Shown: in pieces, positions 1 to 16,219 of the stretch
Numbering within the stretch: position 1 is the first letter of the stretch
Layout: each line of letters starts with the position of its first letter
Assembly (NCBI GenBank): GCA_051294375.1
Contig: CM119268.1
Coordinates: forward strand, 16,293,528-16,357,527
Direction: 5' to 3'
Length of the DNA stretch: 64,000 nucleotides
From: Paraspadella gotoi
Lineage: Eukaryota > Chaetognatha
Made by a program: the position numbers and the translations under genes
Notes under the pieces: model-generated
Database searches by the model: none
What the model saw: only the letters and a program-made list of their open reading frames with translations
What the model was told of the DNA's origin: nothing

Positions 1-4795
<4,795 letters not shown>

Positions 4796-4872
<77 letters not shown>
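4796..4872. repeat. (GA)n microsatellite
   Basis: About 38 GA units, preceded by interrupted GA/GGA sequence from about 4755. A short (GA) run also lies at 4979-4992. Confidence 0.97.
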
Positions 4873-4876
<4 letters not shown>

Positions 4877-5377
4877 AACTAAATAGCACCCGTCCACGCC
4901 TACGTTTCAAAAGTCCCTACAGTCGCCATCTTTGCCTCAACTGATATTTTCGTCCATTCGCCGCCATTTTAAAACTGTGAGAGAGAGAGAGATTTATAGA
5001 GAAAAACTTACTTCGTAGTTCATAAACACATAAAGTTTAGTTTTGCACTATATCTGCAACATTATACTCCATTTTTTAGACCCCGATTGGATTTTGTAAC
5101 TTGGATTCGGTGAGCGTCGTAGAATTTTGCTTTGTTTACTCGCTTTTTCAAGTATGCCATTAAATGCTATTTTGGCCATTTTCTAAATCCGGGGACCAAG
5201 GTCCAAAACTTCAAGCTACAAACATTCCTTCTCAAGTCAATTTCGAAAAAGGGTCTTTACTAACGTTACTAACTCGTTAGGATTTAGCGTTGATTTTTTA
5301 CCTCGTTTGGTTTCGTTCCTTTTTTTTATTTTCTTTTCCATTGGTTTGTTATAGTGACTCACTATTTCTAACAGGAA

Positions 5378-5382
<5 letters not shown>

Positions 5383-5456
<74 letters not shown>

Positions 5457-5457
5457 G
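5383..5457. repeat. (CT)n microsatellite
   Basis: A CT run broken once by a CCT near 5445. Confidence 0.95.
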
Positions 5458-5994
5458 CCAATGGGAAATCAATGAAGTTTCCGCTCTGTCGAAGTCTGAT
5501 GTTTCAATTGGCATTCCGTGAGAATCTCGGCGGTGAAAACCTGAACGCTGACTGAACCGCGCTCTTTTTTCAGCTTGCTGAATTATTTGATAGATGAACC
5601 GAAATACTTTTTTTTATAATTTTAATTTTTCTTCATGTTTGTACAGGCGGTCAACAATGACTTAGTACAAAACGAAAATCTGAGTCTTCAAATTTAAAAC
5701 TAAATTTAAGTAAAAATTATAATCTTTTTTAAAAAAATAGAACTATTTTCAAAAGAAATTTTTTGACAAAAATATTTTTCTTATACTTTTGTAGACCTTA
5801 TAAACATGGCAAAAGGGGAAAAAAGAATATAGCGATTAAAAAATACCGTTAAGATTGACTATTATAAATTGGGTTGAGAGAGCAAGATTAAAGCATTGCA
5901 TTAAAATGTGATTCGAGGCTGTTGGAGTTAGTATTTTAGTTGGGGTGAGTAAATGATTTCCTACGAGCGATAGTGAGACAGTGAGTGATTGGGA

Positions 5995-6050
5995 GGGAGA
6001 GAGAGAGAGAGAGAGTGAGAGAGAGAGAGAGTGAGAGAGAGAGAGAGAGA
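5995..6050. repeat. Interrupted (GA)n microsatellite
   Basis: GA units interrupted by GTGA at two or three places, suggesting an older tract than the pure runs elsewhere. Confidence 0.9.
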
Positions 6051-6106
6051 AACATTTCCTCACGAGCAAATATTCTCTCTTGGATTTCTCGGCTTTGGAT
6101 CTCGTC

Positions 6107-6226
6107 TTTTGGCGACGCATATGGCGACGCTGCTGACGCTGCCGATTCTGCCGATGCTGCTCATGGTGCCGACGCTGACGTCGCTGCCGATCCTGCCGAC
6201 GCTGCCAACGCCTCACGACGAAGCGA
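6107..6226. repeat. Degenerate GCTGCCGA-type short tandem repeat
   Basis: Nine to twelve-base words built on GACGCTGCCGATCCTGCC recur about ten times. All words are multiples of three, so both overlapping plus frames stay open (Leu/Pro-rich in one, Asp/Ala-rich in the other). That explains the open frames without invoking a gene. Confidence 0.6.
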
Positions 6227-6349
6227 CATCTGGACTTGTGAACTTTGGGGTTTTCTTTCTCAGGAAGGCGATTATGGCGCCGACTCTCGTCCAGGGGTCA
6301 TTTGGCCGGAGTTTGGCCGGTGACGCAGGCTTTGGTTTTTGATCACGTG

Positions 6350-9300
6350 ATCTTTTGCCATTTGCGCTAGAGAGCAAGGCAGTTGTCTCTTGATTTGTTT
6401 GTTTATTATAATTAATTTTTATAGATAATTATAATTGTCATATAATATTTCCCGTAAGGAATGTTCCCAGATACGGTTTTCCTCGTCCCACAAAATTCTA
6501 CTCGGTTGAAAATTCCTTGCGATAATATTGAAAATTGGACGTAAACAAACAAACACTAGCAAAAAACGTCAAGTTACCTCCCTCTCATCTCCCCACGCTC
6601 ATCTCCCTAAACCTTACCCGTTCGTCACTCACCCTCCCCCCCCCAAATCGAGTCTTTCGCAGCGGAAAAACCAGTTGACCGAAAAACCAAACTGGGCGCC
6701 AATCATCGCCAGTGATTCGAGGCAGACAAGCGAAGGAAATCGGACACAACCGATCGATTATATTATATGCGGAGAAAGGCGACTTTTTTTGTTGTTGTTG
6801 TTTAGTGAGGAGGAGGAAAATGAGGAGGAAGATGAGAAGGAGGAGGAGGAAGAGGAGAGTTGTATGCGTATCGAGAGAAATAGATTAATTTTTTTGGTGA
6901 GAATATGCGATGATGAATTCGAATATATTTTTTGGGGTGAAAAACAGTAATATATTTCGGTAAATGTTTTAAAATTTTACCTAAAACTTAAATACATTGC
7001 TGCTTCTCAAAAAATATATCGTTTTCCTCATAAAAAGACGTTCACTTTTATATACAAAAGTTGAATATACGATGACAATTTACTATGCGATGGTGAAAAG
7101 TCAAATCCTTCTTAAATAATAATCTTATTCATATAGTTTACGGAATATATGTACGTAGTGGAATAAAATAATAAAAAGAAAAAACTTAGTAGTTTATTAA
7201 TGAAATTGGTACATCTCATAAAAAAAATAATAATAATTTCATTTCTGACGTCGTACCGCGTAAGGTGGGATTAGGTCTCTATCCCTCTAACAAGATTAAA
7301 AAAAACCTCCGTGCTTTCTCAAAGTCTAGTTTATCGTATTTATGTCATTTTTTTAATGTATTTTTTTATTATATAATTTTGTAAATATACAAATACTTAA
7401 TTTTCTAATACGCTGATCTCGAGTGAAAAAAAAATAGTAGGAACTCGGAAGTAAATAAAGATTTTTAATCTTCTCCTCATTTTTTTTTCCCGACGCGAAA
7501 CTTGCGAGTCTCGGCTTTTTGCCACATGAGGTGATACCTCCTCGCGTGGAAAGGGGAGGAGAAATGCGAAAAGGGAAATGACGGATTCCGAGTCGCGTTC
7601 ACGCTGCGGCGGAGGGATGGCGTTTTGGAAGGGGGGAGATGGCGTTTTGGAGAGGGGGGGAGATGGCGTTGATGGTGGTGAGGAAGGCGAAGTTGGCGTT
7701 AGTAGGGAATGGGGATCGTGGCATTAGTGGAGAGGGTGGCGTTGGTGGATGAGGGGAAGGTGGCGTTAGTCAACTTAGCGAGTGTATAGATAGCGTTGGC
7801 AGTAGGGAAGGATGGGAGGGCAGGGAAGGGCGTGGAAATCGCATGGCTATAATAACACGAATTATAAAGTATTGGTGGGAAATGGTAGCGACGTAGATGG
7901 CGTCGATAACGGGGGAAATGGTATGCGCTCGATCTTTCGGTGGACATTGTAAATTAATGAAGAAGCTCAGATGGTGAAAGCACCGATTACTATGGCTTCA
8001 CTAGTAATAAATACAAATTGAATGGTAATGGATGTATTGGATTGTGCAACAGAGAAAGGAAATTCGCGATAAAAATAAGGAGTTTTCTCGATAGAAAAGC
8101 TGAAAAATTATAGTCGTTATTATTAACGACTTTTGTCGCTTAGCATTAAGCTTAACCTTCTCTGTCATGTTGATGTCGTCCTTGACAGTGTCTTTGCTGC
8201 TCCGCTGAGTTTTTATTTTTTCGCCATAATTCTTTTTTTTTTTTCTGCTAAAAATTAGCCATGATAGAAAGTTGAGCATTTGAAAGTATGTTGCGGAATC
8301 CACCCTGTTTCTTTTCTTTTCTTGTAGCGTTTACGATATGTGACAGCAGCCAACGATTAAGCTGCCGCATGTAAAGCGGCGGCTGGTAGTTGCTGGCGGC
8401 TGCTGAGACAGTTGCTGCGGCTGCAAAATCGCAGACGCTCGACATCGTTTTCTTCGAAACCGAATTTTGAGTTTGAAGTTTAGTGACCCCAAAAATCCTT
8501 TTTGGGGCGAAAATCTTTCGATCCAGAGTCGGATCGCTTAAATATGTTGCCTGTGGGGGAATGAGTGAATAGGAGACCGAGGGAGGAAGGGAAGATATCT
8601 TGGAAACTACGAGGAAGGCCAGAAAGGCTGAGGTCGAGATGGAGAAAGAGAGGCTGAGAAATAGAAAAGAGAGGAGAGAGATGGAGAAAGAGGATCAGGA
8701 AATGGTGGAAGATATGAAAAATAGAGAATGATTAGGAAGTAGAAGAAAAGAGAGAAGCGAGAGGAGAAAAGAGGGGAAAAAATAGAGGAAAAATACGGAA
8801 GGAAAAAAAGAGAAGATGGAGACTAAAGAGGGAATGAGCTGAGACATTGTATGGAGTAAGACAGAGTGAGAGAGAGAGAGTGAGATGGTGCTAGAACATG
8901 AATGGAGAAGTCGCTTGAGAGACGCCGCAGATGTTGAGGATGTATTAACGGCGTCGGAGATGGCAATCGGTTTTCAAAAACGGCGTCGACGATGGCAATT
9001 AGTTTCGACAAATGGCGACAGCGAAAGAGGCGAGCGACGAGACGCTAATGGCTTCTCCGCGTTCGGCCGGCGTCTTCCACGAGCTCGATAACAAGCGCGC
9101 GACAATTCGAGGATTAGCGAGAGGGCGAAGCCTTTAGGGGTTGAATTTGAATCTTTCGGTTTGGGGAAAGGGCAAAGCTGTCAGGGCTGAGTTTGGCCGT
9201 TTCGAATTTAAGCTGAGGGCGATTGATGCGAATCAGAAATAAGGTAAACGACGCCTAAATTTCTGGGAAGGCTTTCCGGTGCGAGATCGAGTAAAACTTT

Positions 9301-10125
9301 TTTGATGGACTCATCAATGGAGTTTGCAATCTGGTGATTTTATAAAATTCAAAATAAGACAAGTTAAGGAGGTCCTTTTATTTAAAGATTTTATTTTAAA
9401 AAATTAAAATTTTTACTATTGAGAACTCAAAATAGTTTTATTTTAAATTTTTCAAGAATTTTATAACTTATCTTTATCGGGACACCAGATATTTTGTTAT
9501 TTCCTCCAAAGTTGAATTTATATTCTCTCTATTTCTTTCGCCCTCTCTCTCTCCCTCTCTTTCTCCTTCGTCGAAAAGTCATTCCTTTCTTTCTGTCCCA
9601 TCGAGTCAGGGAAGTGCTGCCATCTTCGGTCCAATTTTGGAAATTGGAAGCCGAAAGAAGTAAAAAGAAGAAAGAGGAAAAAAAAAATTCGCGAAGGATG
9701 AAATGGAACAAAACGATTCTTCTTCTTATTCGTTCTTCTTAAATATTAATCCTTTTTTTTTAGAAGTACAGGAGTCTAATAACGCTTTTTCAGAATAATA
9801 TTTATGTGCCGAAATCAAAGTGAGCCTTCGTCTCTTAATTGAATCAATGAATGATTTTTGTCGATTCCTTGTACCAATTTTATATCAAATTTGACAGTAG
9901 GAAGCGATTTATTGTTCTATATGAATTATAAATTATAGTATAAATTATTTACAAAGAGGAAAAAGCGGCACTTAACAAAAGTTTTTTTGGGCTTTTATAA
10001 AAGTATCGCCTCCAAAGATAAGCAAACGTCCTTCTCCGATCTGCCAATGGGAGAATCGCCTTGACGAATTCTTCTCGGGAGGGGAGAGAAAAACCCCAGG
10101 ATCCGATATTTATGAAGACGCATGA

Positions 10126-10130
<5 letters not shown>
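6350..10130. other. AT-rich gene-poor sequence with a TGGCGTT-rich patch
   Basis: 6370-7480 is AT-rich with no supported exon. 7560-7900 is G-rich and carries the word TGGCGTT repeatedly. 8580-8890 is purine-rich with interrupted GA. An open frame on plus at 6528-6950 ends in an acidic Glu-rich stretch; it has no domain and I do not call it a gene. Confidence 0.5.
7617..7800. repeat. Irregular TGGCGTT-containing repeat
   Basis: The heptamer TGGCGTT or a near match recurs about eight times at 15-35 base intervals in G-rich sequence. On the minus strand this reads as repeated Asn-Ala-Thr triplets in one frame, which is a product of the repeat. Confidence 0.55.

Positions 10131-10133
<3 letters not shown>

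Positions 10134-10200
<67 letters not shown>
10134..10200. repeat. (GA)n microsatellite
   Basis: GA units with a single GAAG interruption near 10168. Confidence 0.95.
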
Positions 10201-10204
<4 letters not shown>

Positions 10205-10630
10205 TCTAGTGTGAGGGAGTATTTCTTGCGTGAATATATTTCACCTTAGGCAAAGTAACTCAGATCGTAGTCCTCCGCCGAATTCGGTTCGCTGATTTTA
10301 TATTTGTTTATTTCATTTATTTATTTTTCTTATATTTTTACTGCTACTACTCGTATAACATGCAATGGCGTAACTAGCGAATCACTGACGTTTTGTTTAT
10401 GCTCTGTATTAACAAGGTCGTTTTCTTCAGCGAGAAAAGTTCACTGCCTCCTGCGGGACTGAAGGGAAGTAGGGCATAGATGCAGCGGAGCGGAGATCGA
10501 CCGTCGCGAGGCCGAGTTGTTTTGTTTTCATTTTGAAAAAAACAAAAACAAAAAAAAAGAGTTGATTTTTTTTTCTTAATCGATATATTCATTGGTTATT
10601 ATCACGGAAGAATTGCCAATTACATTTTAA

Positions 10631-10712
10631 AAGCCTGTTCAAAGTCAGGGGCAAGATAGCTTATTTATTAAATGAATGGATAATTTTTATATTGGTTGTA
10701 CCAATTTCATAT
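10631..10712 (+). mobile_element. Truncated copy of a dispersed repeat (family also at 52,341 and 60,558)
   Basis: About 82 bases match the 3' part of the copy at 60,658-60,739 with only a couple of substitutions, beginning AAGCCTGTTCAAAGTCAGGG and ending at CCAATTTCATAT. Near-identity over this length between sites 50 kb apart indicates an interspersed element. The sequence has no coding capacity. Class (SINE, MITE or fragment of a larger element) cannot be told here. Confidence 0.8.
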
Positions 10713-12065
10713 TTTAAAGAATTGACAATTTAAGAAATCTGGGCGAAGGGAAAATAGTCTGTAGTTGATAACGAATCGAGAGACTGGAAATTAAGGAAAA
10801 GAGACTTGGGGATCGAGAGAGGAGAAAGAAAGAAAAAAAAAACCATAAACTTTAAAGACGTCAAGGAATTAGTGAAGAACAAGAACGGAAAGGAAAGAAG
10901 TTTGAATTACTAAAGGAAATGAAATAGCGAAAGAGTGTTACAGGGTGCAGCGGGTGAATTCCGGTATCGCGTACATGGTGCATACATCAAAAACTTGCGA
11001 GTTCTCTAGCAAAAGAAAATTTAAGAAAAGGGGTCTATCGCCGTATCCCGTATCGGGAGGGCTGCGATACGCGGGACCCACGGGGAATTGCTTGAGGGGA
11101 GCGTGGGGGGGGGGGGAGAGAAGAGAAGGGGAACGCGTCCGGGCCGAGGCGAAAATAATCTCCGTCGCGCAGGGAAACATGTGCACCAAAAAATGTCAGC
11201 GAAAATTGAAAAGAGTACACAGCCTGAAAGGAACATAATGGAGACTTAAAAACTGTAAAGAGGCAATTTCCATCGGATGAAAGGGGGTAAGGAAGGAGTA
11301 GGGTAGGGGAGGAGAGGAATGGGTAGGGTAAGGGGGGAGAAGAAGGAGGGAAGGGGGCAGGAGAGGGGTAGAAAAGCGGGGAACAGCAGTAAAAGGAGGA
11401 AGCGGAATGTCGAGGCGTAAACGACCCTAACTTTTATGGATTTTTTACGTGTTCCTGTTTTCGGTCAACGCGTCAATGCGTTTAAAGCGTCACTGGCCCG
11501 GCGTGGTCCGTTCGGCCTCTTAGCGTCAAATGCGTCGCCGACTCGACGACCTTCCGACGTCGTTGCGTCAAAAAGACGCCAAAGCGTCTACCTCTTCGAG
11601 TCAAGACTGCCCGCCGTTCCCGCGTCACATGAATGTCTGAGCGTCACTTTTTTTGGGAAGAATTCACGCGAGAGAAAAAAAATAAATACGAATCGATGTA
11701 TCGAAAAAGGCGAGGATCGAATCACGGGCCAGCGAGCCACGCCCACTTTGTCGCGCGACTTTTACGTACAAGACTTTAGACGGCCCGAGGTCAAATCGTC
11801 ACAAATGCCGGATTGGCTGTTAGTTTTTGCTTTTAGTTCCCTTTTTATATGTTGATATGTTGAAAAAGTTGTTTCTAACTAAAATAAAGATTCAAGAAGG
11901 GAGAAAGTGTAAGAACGAAATAGAATGAGAGAGTGTATAATATAGAGAATAAAAAGGACTTTATGAAAAAAAAAAGAAATGGAAAAAAATAAACCAGAAT
12001 GTGGAGACTGAAAAGGGAAAATTGGAGCGGACGAAAAAGGGAATGCAATCGCGATAACGAAAAAA

Positions 12066-12070
<5 letters not shown>
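10713..12070. other. Gene-poor sequence with a GCGTCA-rich patch
   Basis: 10,740-11,440 is purine-rich with G-runs (11,105-11,114) and no supported exon. 11,460-11,650 holds repeated GCGTC words. The 139-codon plus frame at 11,436-11,855 runs through that patch and has no recognisable domain. Confidence 0.5.
11465..11647. promoter_or_regulatory. Cluster of GCGTC(A) motifs, possible CRE-type half sites
   Basis: GCGTC occurs eight times on plus and once on minus in about 180 bases, six of them as GCGTCA (reverse complement TGACGC). TGACG is the half site of CREB/ATF bZIP factors. No promoter or gene start can be tied to it, so this may instead be a degenerate repeat. Confidence 0.3.
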
Positions 12071-12160
<90 letters not shown>

Positions 12161-12175
12161 GAGGGAGAGAGAGAG
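12071..12175. repeat. (GA)n microsatellite
   Basis: Pure GA to about 12,157, then GTGA and GGGA interruptions. It generates the long Ser-Leu frames on the minus strand. Confidence 0.97.
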
Positions 12176-13953
12176 TATGGTAGAATGAGGCAGAGACGAA
12201 CAGAGGTAACATCGAGAGATAAAGAAATAAAGAGATAAATAGATTTAAGAGAGGGAAGGTGATCGTCGCGCGAGAGGAAGAATGGAGCGAGAGAAAAAGC
12301 GAGAGTGAGAGGAATAGCGAGAGTGAGAGGAATCGCGAGAGGGAGTGGAAAGAAGAGACAAAGTGATAACCCTGAACTGAGCCTCAGCAAAGGAGGCGAA
12401 AGGCGTCTTGTGGCGAGAGAGGAGAGAGAGACCGGCGCCTTGGCTGGGAATAGAAGGCGCCTCTCGCTGTGATTGAGATGGATAAGAAAAAAAAAAGGAG
12501 GCCGCGCGAAAACACAAACAAACAAATATGGGAGGAGGAAGAAGAAGAAAAAAAAAAGAGGGAAAAGTATCGCCGGGGAAAATGCGGAATAAAAAAGAAA
12601 TCATATTTGGGTTTTTATTTACGTTGTGGTGATATAAATAATAAATATATCTCCGAATCGCCCACACGCTCAAAGAAAAAAAAAAACCTCTTTAAGGAAA
12701 ACCTTTACCATGGCGGATTTGAAAATCTCGCTTGATGTGGATTAAGTTTGTCTTGACAACGAATAATTCCGATGGTTCTTAACTATTTTTTTTTTTTTTT
12801 TCGTTTCAAGCTCCCGACTAATCTCTTATGATTAGCATTAACTTTCTCTTTATCATTTTTTATCTAGACTTTGCTATTCTTTCAGGCAATTTTTTTACCT
12901 TCCTCATTTTTTCGGTACTTAATTTTTAATTGAATTATTGACACGTAGATACAAGCGGGGTTTCGCAAATCCTTTACATATCACCTTTTCCTGGTTTTCA
13001 CAAACTCAAAAATTTTTCATGAGCGTTCAATTTTTTTTATTAATTTTTCATCCAATCGCCAAGTCGGACATTCCTCTTTCATCCGGGTTTTCAGGTATTC
13101 TTAACAGTCAATACTTTTTAACCAGTCGCCAGTTGGTCAATCCTCCTTCATCCGGGTTTTCAGGTATTCTTAACAGTACTTTTTAACCAATCGCCAGTTG
13201 GTCATTCCTCCTTCATCCGGGTTTTCAGATTTTCAGTCGATCCCGCCTGACTCTCTCGATCTCACTCTAATCTCTCAGCAGATTTTCCAACTCAGTGTCG
13301 CCCCTTCTCTCTTCTCTCTCGTCAGTCGCCGAGGATCTCGTGGAATTAAACCGCGTTTATCACGAAGGCCACAGAGGCAGAAGGCTGTGGTTTTAATTCT
13401 TAGGCCTCACCGCAGGAAAAAAAAAACACCTTACTTTTCTCTTTTCAAAGCGGCCTTTTGATATAATTTAAATTACCATATATATATATATACTTATCCT
13501 TTTTTCGATAATCATCGTCATTATTATCGTCTTCCCGTCGACGACGCCATCGTTTCGAATTTGATAAGGAACTGCGTCCTTACGTTCACCCGGCATCCGC
13601 TTAGCATCCACCTTGCATCCGGGTAGCGTGTCCCTCACATCCGCTGTTCATCCACACTAGCAAGGCGATGATAGGTTTTCGAATTCCTCAAACAACAACA
13701 AAGAAAACCTCAACAACACAGACATTGCACAAATTGTAACTTAAAGAAAAGTGCATCCGTCAATGCGAGAGACAAGAAAATGACATTTTTCATCTTTCGT
13801 CGTTTTATGTCAAGTAAGAGAATTTGCGAGAGATTTCGAGTTTCAACTTCGAAGGAGAAAAAATACTCGGATCTTCTACTTTTTACTTTTTCTTAAGAAA
13901 AATCCGCTCGAGGAAATTGTCATTCGATTTTATTTTTATTCTTTTCGAGACCC

Positions 13954-13956
<3 letters not shown>
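12176..13956. other. Gene-poor spacer
   Basis: 12,240-12,480 contains GAGAGTGAGAGGAAT-type purine repeats. Homopolymer T and A runs are frequent. A three-copy tandem repeat lies at 13,050-13,235. No supported gene. Confidence 0.5.
13050..13235 (+). repeat. Three-copy tandem repeat, 65-69 bp period
   Basis: The phrase CATCCGGGTTTTCAG starts at 13,080, 13,149 and 13,214 and is preceded each time by AATCGCCA/AGTCGCCAG-GTTGGTCA. Copies one and two share the full unit; the third is cut after the CATCCGGG phrase. Confidence 0.85.

Positions 13957-14032
<76 letters not shown>
13957..14032. repeat. (CT)n microsatellite
   Basis: About 38 pure CT units. Confidence 0.97.
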
Positions 14033-14036
<4 letters not shown>

Positions 14037-14633
14037 CTCTTTTTCTCTCCCCCTTCGCCGTTCTTGTCACTCGAGTGAAAAACAAATATTTCTGTTTTTC
14101 TCTCTTGTCAAGTCGGGAACGAGGAATGGTGATCGTTTTCGGACTCGCGTCTGCTTCCTTTTAACCCCTTCACTCGTCCCCCTTTCCACTATCTTTATTT
14201 TTCACTTCCTCTTCCCCTTACTCTATCTTTCTTTCTCTCATTCTATTCATTCTCTCAACTCATTCACTCACTCGTTCTCTCAACTCATTCACTCCTTAAA
14301 TCAATCAGTCACTCACGCACTGAATCAATCACTCACTCACTAAGTCACTCTCTTACTCTTACAATTGCACATCTTTGACTTTATTCATTATCAGAACACT
14401 CACATATTTTTTCTTTCTTTCCCAATCATCACTCATTGTAACCTCCATCGGCTCCCACTGTATTTCCCCTTCTATAAATGCGACCTTCCATCCCGGATCA
14501 TAATCCCGAGGGTCAGCAAACTACGGATTCTAGAGGTCGCCCTCTTGATTTCACAACACCACCGAACGGCCTAACACCCTCGCTCGTAATCTTTCATCAC
14601 CCCTGACGCTAAACTCCTTCACCCCTTCAAAGC
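14033..14633. other. Pyrimidine-rich spacer with CACTCACT words
   Basis: From about 14,220 to 14,360 the words CACT, CATTC and CAATCA recur as a degenerate repeat. No exon is supported before the gap at 14,634. Confidence 0.5.
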
Positions 14634-14981
14634 NNNNNNNNNNNNNNNNNNNNNNNNNNNNNNNNNNNNNNNNNNNNNNNNNNNNNNNNNNNNNNNNNNN
14701 NNNNNNNNNNNNNNNNNNNNNNNNNNNNNNNNNNNNNNNNNNNNNNNNNNNNNNNNNNNNNNNNNNNNNNNNNNNNNNNNNNNNNNNNNNNNNNNNNNNN
14801 NNNNNNNNNNNNNNNNNNNNNNNNNNNNNNNNNNNNNNNNNNNNNNNNNNNNNNNNNNNNNNNNNNNNNNNNNNNNNNNNNNNNNNNNNNNNNCGACTCT
14901 TGTAAGAATTCCTGTCTCTTCCCCGCCTGTCTCTCTCTTGCTCGCTCAATCGCCGTCTCTTTTTTTAAAAAGTCGTCTTCG

Positions 14982-15013
<32 letters not shown>

Positions 15014-15324
15014 NNNNNNNNNNNNNNNNNNNNNNNNNNNNNNNNNNNNNNNNNNNNNCTATTGGCTATTCCCTTAATAACGCAGTATATTTCTATGGTC
15101 GGCTCTCCAAAAAGCAAAGAATTCCCGGACCTCCCTACTCTCGAAAGTCTACACCCACCGGTCTCCTCACCCAAGCCACTTCTTACCCTGGGACCCACTC
15201 TTTCCTTCCCTCTGGCGCCGCTTTTATCGTATTCGCGATTTTCAGGGAAATTCAGACCAAAAATCGGAAAAGACGAAAGACGAAGTTGTCAAAGGAAAGA
15301 AAGGCCAACGGCGAGAATTGGCTC

Positions 15325-15447
<123 letters not shown>

Positions 15448-16089
15448 CCTTTTCTAAAATACAACCTTTATGCGTACTCGCTTGCCAGAAACGTGTTGCT
15501 TTTAGGTTAGTAGAAATGAAGTTACAACTCCAATTCTTTTAAAAACTTCTGCAAAACTATTAAGCTTTTAAAATTTATTATTTACATCCTATTTTGAATT
15601 TTATCGGGTATGAAAATTAAATATTTTACTTTTTTTTACGCCTACCTTCGTTCTTTATAACGCCGCGCCTTCGTTATTTCTTAATTAATTTTTCCATTAA
15701 TCTTTTTCTGTCTAGTTTTCAGTCCCCCCTTTCGTCTCTCTCTCTCTCTCTCTCTCTNNNNNNNNNNNNNNNNNNNNNNNNNNNNNNNNNNNNNNNNNNN
15801 NNNNNNNNNNNNNNNNNNNNNNNNNNNNNNNNNNNNNNNNNNNNNNNNNNNNNNNNNNNNNNNNNNNNNNNNNNNNNNNNNNNNNNNNNNNNNNNNNNNN
15901 NNNNNNNNNNNNNNNNNNNNNNNNNNNNNNNNNNNNNNNNNNNNNNNNNNNNNNNNNNNNNNNNNNNNNNNNNAAATCAATTTATCATGATTAGCGCCTC
16001 TGGCGACGGACGCCCTTAACTCGAGACTCAAGGATGTAAACAAATGACGAAGAGGGGCGATAGGGGAAAAGAGAGAGAGAGATAGAGAG

Positions 16090-16121
16090 AAAGAAAGAAA
16101 GAAAGAAAGAAAGAAAAAATA

Positions 16122-16217
<96 letters not shown>

Positions 16218-16219
16218 AA
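16090..16219. repeat. (GAAA)n microsatellite
   Basis: Tetranucleotide array with one break (AAAAAATAAA) near 16,115. Confidence 0.97.

Larger units (their letters stand above)
4873..6100. other. AT-rich spacer with two microsatellites
   Basis: There is no gene-like frame outside the repeats. The stretch 5580-5900 is AT-rich with A/T homopolymers. Confidence 0.5.
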
